From an uncultured Chthoniobacterales bacterium (GTDB lineage Bacteria; Verrucomicrobiota; Verrucomicrobiia; Chthoniobacterales; UBA10450), in assembly GCA_902805675.1 (NCBI GenBank), contig CADCTA010000065.1, forward strand, positions 1 to 34,606: a stretch of 34,606 nt of DNA. Direction: 5' to 3'. The notes beneath the pieces are model-generated. The model did not search any database and was not told where the DNA came from. It worked only from the letters and a program-made list of their open reading frames with translations. Made by a program: the position numbers and the translations under genes. Shown here in pieces: positions 30,792 through 34,606 of the stretch (positions are counted from its first letter, which is position 1; each line of letters begins with the position of its first letter).

Positions 30792-31397
30792 CTAGCCCTG
30801 CAGATAACGTTTCAGGCGCTCTCGCAGTTCGGTGCGCGCCCGGAACAATAAGCTCTTCACCGCCGGGACGGATTGATCCAGCACAGCGGCGATTTCCTCG
30901 TAGCTAAGCTCTTCGTAGCGACGAAGCACGACGGCCATTCGCTGCGACTCCGGCAGCTCACCGATCGCTGATTCGATCGCGCCCTGGAGCTCGCCTTCGA
31001 GGAGCGATGCGTCGGGCGTCTGGCCATGCTCGTCCTTCAGCTGCATCTCCTCGCCATCCGGTTCACTCTGGAGCGGGATGAGAGCGTGGCGCTTTCGCCG
31101 ACGCATTTCGTTAAACACGAGATTGCGCGTGATCTTCAGCAACCATGTCGTGAACTTCGCCCGCGGCTCATACCGTTTCGCGCTCTTCCAGACTCGGACG
31201 AACACCTGCTGCGCCACGTCCTCGACATCCGCATTGCTGCCGAGCATCCGCCCCACGGTTCCTGCCACGAGCGTCTGATGCCGCTCCACAAGCTGCTCAA
31301 AGGCGAGCATGTCGCCGCCGCTCACCTGCTGCATTAAGCGCACGTCCTCGCTGTCGGCGTCACCGGTTCCCGCGGGCAGTGGATCTTGGCGGGACAT
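30792..31397 (-). CDS. ECF (sigma-70 family) RNA polymerase sigma factor
   Basis: A 201-residue ECF sigma factor. Region 2 is clear: MLAFEQLVERHQTLVAGTV, NADVEDVAQQVFVRVWKSA, then FTTWLLKITRNLVFNEMRRR (region 2.3-2.4). After a variable linker, region 4 follows: AIGELPESQRMAVVLRRYEE, LSYEEIAAVLDQSVPAVKSL, FRARTELRERLKR. No anti-sigma factor gene follows; the next gene downstream is the convergent secretin, and mqnE diverges on the other side. Regulation of the sigma factor may therefore be transcriptional or through an unlinked regulator. ATG 31397 was taken as the start. The target regulon cannot be read here. Confidence 0.92.
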   Translation of the reverse strand: MSRQDPLPAGTGDADSEDVRLMQQVSGGDMLAFEQLVERHQTLVAGTVGRMLGSNADVEDVAQQVFVRVWKSAKRYEPRAKFTTWLLKITRNLVFNEMRRRKRHALIPLQSEPDGEEMQLKDEHGQTPDASLLEGELQGAIESAIGELPESQRMAVVLRRYEELSYEEIAAVLDQSVPAVKSLLFRARTELRERLKRYLQG

Positions 31398-31559
31398 TAA
31401 TCGGTTGGACGCGGGGCCGGCGTTGAATATTTAGCCTGAAATGGTCGTCAGGTGATAATTCGTCGCTGGTTATGCAATGATACGTCAGACGCGGTGCTTT
31501 TTGTTGCAACCAGAAGCGCGCGTGTGCATCATAGCCGCTCAATTTTCCGCACTTTGTTG

Positions 31560-32711
31560 ATGAACTTTTCCCTCATTCCGAGCGAACTTCGTGGAATTGC
31601 CGAGAAGGTCGAGGCGGGCGCCCGAATCGCCGATGCGGACGCCCTGGCGCTCTACTCGAGCCACGACCTCCACGCGCTGGCCATCATGGCGACAGCGGTG
31701 CGAGAACGGAAGAACGGCAACTTCGCGACGTACATCCACAACCGCTACATCAACTACTCGAACCTCTGCATCCTCTCGTGCCAATTCTGCGCCTTCGCGG
31801 CGCGGAAGCGCGATGCGCATGCCTTCGAGCTCTCGATCGATGAGATTGTCTCCACCGTGCAGGATGCGCTGCGGGTCAGCATCACCGAGGTGCACATGGT
31901 CGGCGGTCTGCACCCGAGCCTGAAGAAGGATTGGTACATCAATCTGCTGAGCCGCGTGCGCGCGCTGGATCCGGATCTGGTCATCAAAGCGTTCACCGCG
32001 ATCGAGATCCGCCATCTCGCGCAGCGCGTTTTCAAACGCTCCATTGCCGACACGCTGGCGGAGCTACGCGATGCCGGCCTCGGAGCATTAACCGGCGGTG
32101 GCGCGGAGATCTTCGATCCCGTGGTCCGTGACGAAATCTGCCGCGGGAAAGAGAGCGCCGAGGAGTGGGCGGAAGTGCATCGCACGTGGCACCAGATGGG
32201 TGAACGCAGCACGGCGACGATGCTCTACGGCCATGTCGAGACGCTCGCGCAGCGTGTCGATCACCTGCGGCAGCTGCGCGAGTTGCAGGATGAGACGGGC
32301 GGCTTCACCGGCTTCGTGCCCTTCGCCTTCGAGCCCCAGACGCCGGCCCTTGCGCACATCAAGCGCGTGTCGGCGGTCGAGGAACTCCGCAACCTCGCCG
32401 TGTCGCGCATTTATCTCGATAACTTCGATCACATCACGGCCTACTGGGTATCGGTCGGTCTGCCGCTTGCGCAGATCTCACTGAGCTACGGGGTCGACGA
32501 TCTGCACGGGACCATCATCGAAGAAAAGATCTTCCACATGGCCGGCGCTACGACTCCGCAGCAGCAGTCCGTCGCCGCACTTGAGAACGCGATCCGCGAA
32601 GCGGGCCGCATCCCGGCCCAACGCGACAGCTACTATCGGCACGTTGCTCCATCAGCTGCGCTGAAAGGCAGCGCGGCCGAGCCAGCCGAGCACGAGCTCG
32701 CCTGCGTGTGA
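31560..32711 (+). CDS. mqnE: Aminofutalosine synthase MqnE
   Basis: A 383-residue radical-SAM enzyme of the futalosine menaquinone pathway that joins SAM and 3-(1-carboxyvinyloxy)benzoate to give aminofutalosine. The CxxxCxxC cluster is in INYSNLCILSCQFCAFAARK (C70, C74, C77); EVHMVGGLHPSLKKDWYINL, GLGALTGGGAEIFDPVVRDE, TATMLYGHVET and DETGGFTGFVPFAFEP match the MqnE pattern, and the C-terminal EEKIFHMAGATTPQ is typical. ATG 31560 was chosen over an upstream frame start because the conserved part begins soon after it. Its last codons overlap mqnA (GTGA), so the two are translated together. Confidence 0.93.
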   Translation: MNFSLIPSELRGIAEKVEAGARIADADALALYSSHDLHALAIMATAVRERKNGNFATYIHNRYINYSNLCILSCQFCAFAARKRDAHAFELSIDEIVSTVQDALRVSITEVHMVGGLHPSLKKDWYINLLSRVRALDPDLVIKAFTAIEIRHLAQRVFKRSIADTLAELRDAGLGALTGGGAEIFDPVVRDEICRGKESAEEWAEVHRTWHQMGERSTATMLYGHVETLAQRVDHLRQLRELQDETGGFTGFVPFAFEPQTPALAHIKRVSAVEELRNLAVSRIYLDNFDHITAYWVSVGLPLAQISLSYGVDDLHGTIIEEKIFHMAGATTPQQQSVAALENAIREAGRIPAQRDSYYRHVAPSAALKGSAAEPAEHELACV

Positions 32712-33466
32712 CCCGCAGCGCGCCGGCGCTTCGGATCGGCTGCGTCCAGTATCTTAACGCGCGCCCGCTGATCCACGGCTGGCCGGGAGAGGTCCACTTC
32801 GACCATCCAGCGGCGCTTTGTCGGATGCTCGCGGAAGGCGAGCTCGACGTGGCGTTCGTCTCGAGCTTCGAGTTCCTGCGGGATCCGAGCTACTCGATCG
32901 TGGACGGCGTTTGCGTCGCTGCGGACGGTCCGGTTTACAGCGTCTTCGTCGCGCACTGTCAGCCGCTCGAAGCTGCGGACACGATCGCTGCCGACCCGAA
33001 TTCGCGTACGTCCGTGAATCTGCTGCGTTGTCTGCTCGCAGAGCGAAACATCGACGCTGACCTCGTGAGCGGCGCGGCCGACGCGGAACTGCTGATCGGC
33101 GACCAGGCGATCTGTTTCCGCCAGCAGCACGAGGGCGATTACGAGTTCTGGGACCTTGCCGAACAATGGAAACTGCTCACCGGCCTGCCCTTCGTCTTCG
33201 CGCTTTGGCTCATCCGACCCGGCACGCCGAATCCGCACGAGATTGCTGATCAGCTCCGCGTGCTGTGCCGCGCGAACATTGGCGCGCTAGATGACATCAT
33301 CGCGGCCGAGCCTGCATTCTCACCCGAGTTCTGTGACCGCTATTTCCGCGAGCATCTGCGATTCACTTTCGGCGACCGTGAGAAACAGGGTCTGCTGCAC
33401 TTCCGCGCGCTATGCCAAAAACACGGGCTACTTCCGCCGAGCGCGACGCCGTTGCGGCTGATCTAG
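32708..33466 (+). CDS. mqnA: Chorismate dehydratase MqnA
   Basis: A 252-residue MqnA (periplasmic-binding-protein fold, no signal peptide), which dehydrates chorismate to 3-(1-carboxyvinyloxy)benzoate, the first committed step of the futalosine pathway. Diagnostic segments: LRIGCVQYLNARPLIHGW (family SxxYLNxxPL), GELDVAFVSSFEFLRDPSYS (family DxAxVSSxxYxxxxxxY), DPNSRTSVNLLRCLL (family SxTSVxL), and LLIGDQAICF. The start GTG 32708 overlaps the mqnE stop. It feeds its product directly to MqnE. The gene ends within the first 55 bases of the DUF72 gene. Confidence 0.93.
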   Translation: MTRSAPALRIGCVQYLNARPLIHGWPGEVHFDHPAALCRMLAEGELDVAFVSSFEFLRDPSYSIVDGVCVAADGPVYSVFVAHCQPLEAADTIAADPNSRTSVNLLRCLLAERNIDADLVSGAADAELLIGDQAICFRQQHEGDYEFWDLAEQWKLLTGLPFVFALWLIRPGTPNPHEIADQLRVLCRANIGALDDIIAAEPAFSPEFCDRYFREHLRFTFGDREKQGLLHFRALCQKHGLLPPSATPLRLI

Positions 33467-34377
33467 GGGCAAGCGGCACCGGCTGCTGGCCCGATACGCC
33501 GCTGCGCATCGGCATCTCGGGTTGGACGTATGGCGGCTGGCGCGGCGTGTGGTACCCGAAAGGTCTCGCCCAGTATCGCGAGCTGGAGTTCGCCAGCCGC
33601 CGACACAACACCATCGAGATCAACGGCTCGTTCTACTCGCTGCAGCGCCCGTCTGCCTATGAGAGCTGGTATCGCGAAACTCCGCCGGGTTTCACCTTCA
33701 GCGTGAAAGGACCGCGCTTCGTCACGCACATGAAGAAGCTGCGCGATGTCCGCGTGCCGGTGGCGAACTTCTTCGGCTCTGGCGTGCTCGCGTTGCGGGA
33801 AAAGCTTGGCCCGATCCTGTGGCAATTTCCGCCGAACTTCGGGTGGAACGAGGGACGCTTCCGCGAGTTCTTCGAGCTCTTGCCGAAGCGCACCGATGAA
33901 GCGGCTGAGATGGCGAAGCTGCACGACGACAAATTGAAGCACGGCGTCTACGCACAGACAGACGCCGCGCGGCCGATCCGTTATTGCGTGGAGATTCGCC
34001 ACCCGACTTTTCTCGTGCCGGAGTTCTTCGCGTTGCTTCGCGAATACAACATTGCCTTCGTTTTCGCAGACACGGCGCGGCGCTGGCCGTATGCGGAGGA
34101 TCTCACCGCAGACTTCGTCTACGTCCGACTGCACGGCGACGAGCAGCTCTACGTGAGCGGCTATTCGCCGAGTGCGCTCGATTGGTGGGCGACGCGCATC
34201 CGGCTATGGGCGAAAGGCAAGGCTGCGCCGGACGCGCCGCTCGTCTCCAAGAGCCGAACGAAGCCTGCCGCGCGCGAGGTGTACGTCTACTTCGACAACG
34301 ACGCCAAAGTGCACGCTCCTTTCGATGCGCAGCAACTCGCCGCGCGGCTTGCGGTGCCGCAGCTGACGAACAGCTAG
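33412..34377 (+). CDS. DUF72 domain protein
   Basis: A 321-residue DUF72 (COG1801, YecE-like) TIM-barrel protein of unknown function. Conserved segments: LRIGISGWTYGGWRGVWYP, NTIEINGSFYSLQRPSAYES, PGFTFSVKGPRFVTHMKKL, LGPILWQFPPNFGWNEGRF, CVEIRHPTFLVPEFFALLRE, and VYVRLHGDEQLYVSGYS near the C-terminus. A phosphatase/TIM-barrel hydrolase role has been suggested for the family but not shown. ATG 33412 lies 55 bases inside mqnA, giving overlapping genes; no other start with conserved context is available. Downstream of mqnEA on one transcript. Confidence 0.88.
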   Translation: MPKTRATSAERDAVAADLGASGTGCWPDTPLRIGISGWTYGGWRGVWYPKGLAQYRELEFASRRHNTIEINGSFYSLQRPSAYESWYRETPPGFTFSVKGPRFVTHMKKLRDVRVPVANFFGSGVLALREKLGPILWQFPPNFGWNEGRFREFFELLPKRTDEAAEMAKLHDDKLKHGVYAQTDAARPIRYCVEIRHPTFLVPEFFALLREYNIAFVFADTARRWPYAEDLTADFVYVRLHGDEQLYVSGYSPSALDWWATRIRLWAKGKAAPDAPLVSKSRTKPAAREVYVYFDNDAKVHAPFDAQQLAARLAVPQLTNS

Positions 34378-34389
34378 TCGGCCCACGGT

Positions 34390-34418
34390 TTGTTTTCCGT
34401 GCGTCGCGCGGATAAAAT
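34390..34418 (+). promoter_or_regulatory. Promoter of recJ, apparently leaderless
   Basis: TTGTTT (34390-34395) and TAAAAT (34413-34418) are separated by 17 bases, a good sigma-70 spacing. The start site expected 7 bases after the -10 falls on G34425, the first base of the recJ GTG start codon, so the mRNA would have no 5' leader. No Shine-Dalgarno precedes the GTG. Confidence 0.45.
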
Positions 34419-34424
34419 CTAGCG

Positions 34425-34606
34425 GTGGAGAGACGTTGGATCATCGCGCGGAACGGCCAGGAGGCGGCCGGCGCCATCGCGTGGGCAGAAATCTGCGGGC
34501 TTCCGTGCATCGCGGCGCTGCTTCGCCGCAAAGGCTTCACGTGCGCTGATGAGGTGAGCGCGTTCCTCCAGCCACGACTTCGCTCGTTAGCCGATCCGTT
34601 CCTCCT
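34425..34606 (+). CDS. recJ: Single-stranded-DNA exonuclease RecJ, N-terminal part (cut by window end)
   Basis: The first ~60 residues are seen and the frame runs off the window. They read ERRWIIARNGQEAAGA and then ALLRRKGFTCADEVSAFLQP, ending RLRSLADPFL. The 'RxKGF-x-x-x-x-EVxxFLxPxLxxLxDPF' stretch is the N-terminal signature of RecJ, the 5'-3' single-strand exonuclease used in mismatch repair, recombination and stalled-fork processing. The catalytic DHH domain lies beyond the window, so assignment rests on the N-terminal motif alone. Start GTG 34425. Confidence 0.8.
   Translation, partial: MERRWIIARNGQEAAGAIAWAEICGLPCIAALLRRKGFTCADEVSAFLQPRLRSLADPFL

Noticed and set aside
30792..31397. 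A CarD/anti-sigma partner next to the ECF sigma factor
   Set aside because: No frame in the 119-base gap or nearby encodes a zinc-finger or membrane anti-sigma protein.

Overview
The window is a GC-rich, gene-dense bacterial chromosome segment with no rRNA, complete tRNA, CRISPR array or recognisable transposase. The genes look like those of a Gram-negative soil bacterium, most likely of Verrucomicrobiota (Spartobacteria/Chthoniobacterales type). The pointers are two futalosine menaquinone genes side by side (mqnE-mqnA), an outer-membrane secretin, autotransporter and other beta-barrel sequences, a Tat-exported molybdenum aldehyde oxidoreductase, and many small secreted proteins of unknown function. 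The lineage is an inference from gene content, not a database result.

Layout. 1-5.8 kb: a secreted DUF4440-like protein, a small esterase, a decayed plus an intact SRPBCC gene, a TrmO/TsaA-domain protein, a beta-hydroxyacid dehydrogenase, the coupled pair tag-yjbQ, and a cupin. 5.9-10 kb: a three-gene operon paoABC-like (2Fe-2S, FAD/4Fe-4S and molybdopterin subunits), each gene with a strong Shine-Dalgarno. 10-10.9 kb: a broken ice-binding-like (DUF3494) / autotransporter gene. 11-16.2 kb: a four-helix membrane protein, a stand-alone 5'-3' exonuclease, a mandelonitrile-lyase-like cupin, a C39-type peptidase, a DUF3828-like protein, an outer-membrane protein and a GNAT-like protein. 16.2-19.4 kb: a compact minus-strand operon of a pyruvoyl (PSD-like) decarboxylase, an amidinotransferase-superfamily enzyme and a MATE exporter. 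19.6-28.5 kb: a HEAT/SH3 secreted protein, a propeller-like protein, a SIMPL protein, a DMT exporter, a minimal asparaginase, a cupin, a short GreA/GreB-like factor, small secreted proteins, a GAF protein, an LprI-domain protein, and a gene with a frameshift in its signal peptide. 28.8-34.6 kb: an orphan secretin with terminator, an ECF sigma factor, mqnE-mqnA-DUF72, and the start of recJ.

The most coherent possible undescribed system is the decarboxylase / amidinotransferase / MATE operon at 16.2-19.4 kb. All three genes appear intact with active-site residues in place, and the last two are translationally coupled. They could make and export a small cationic or guanidino compound; that product is inference.

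The window also carries several signs of gene decay. These are a C-terminal SRPBCC fragment, a DUF3494/autotransporter reading-frame break, a 30-residue remnant of an SH3-protein paralogue lying against another gene's stop codon, and a one-base disruption of a signal peptide. The recJ promoter looks leaderless.
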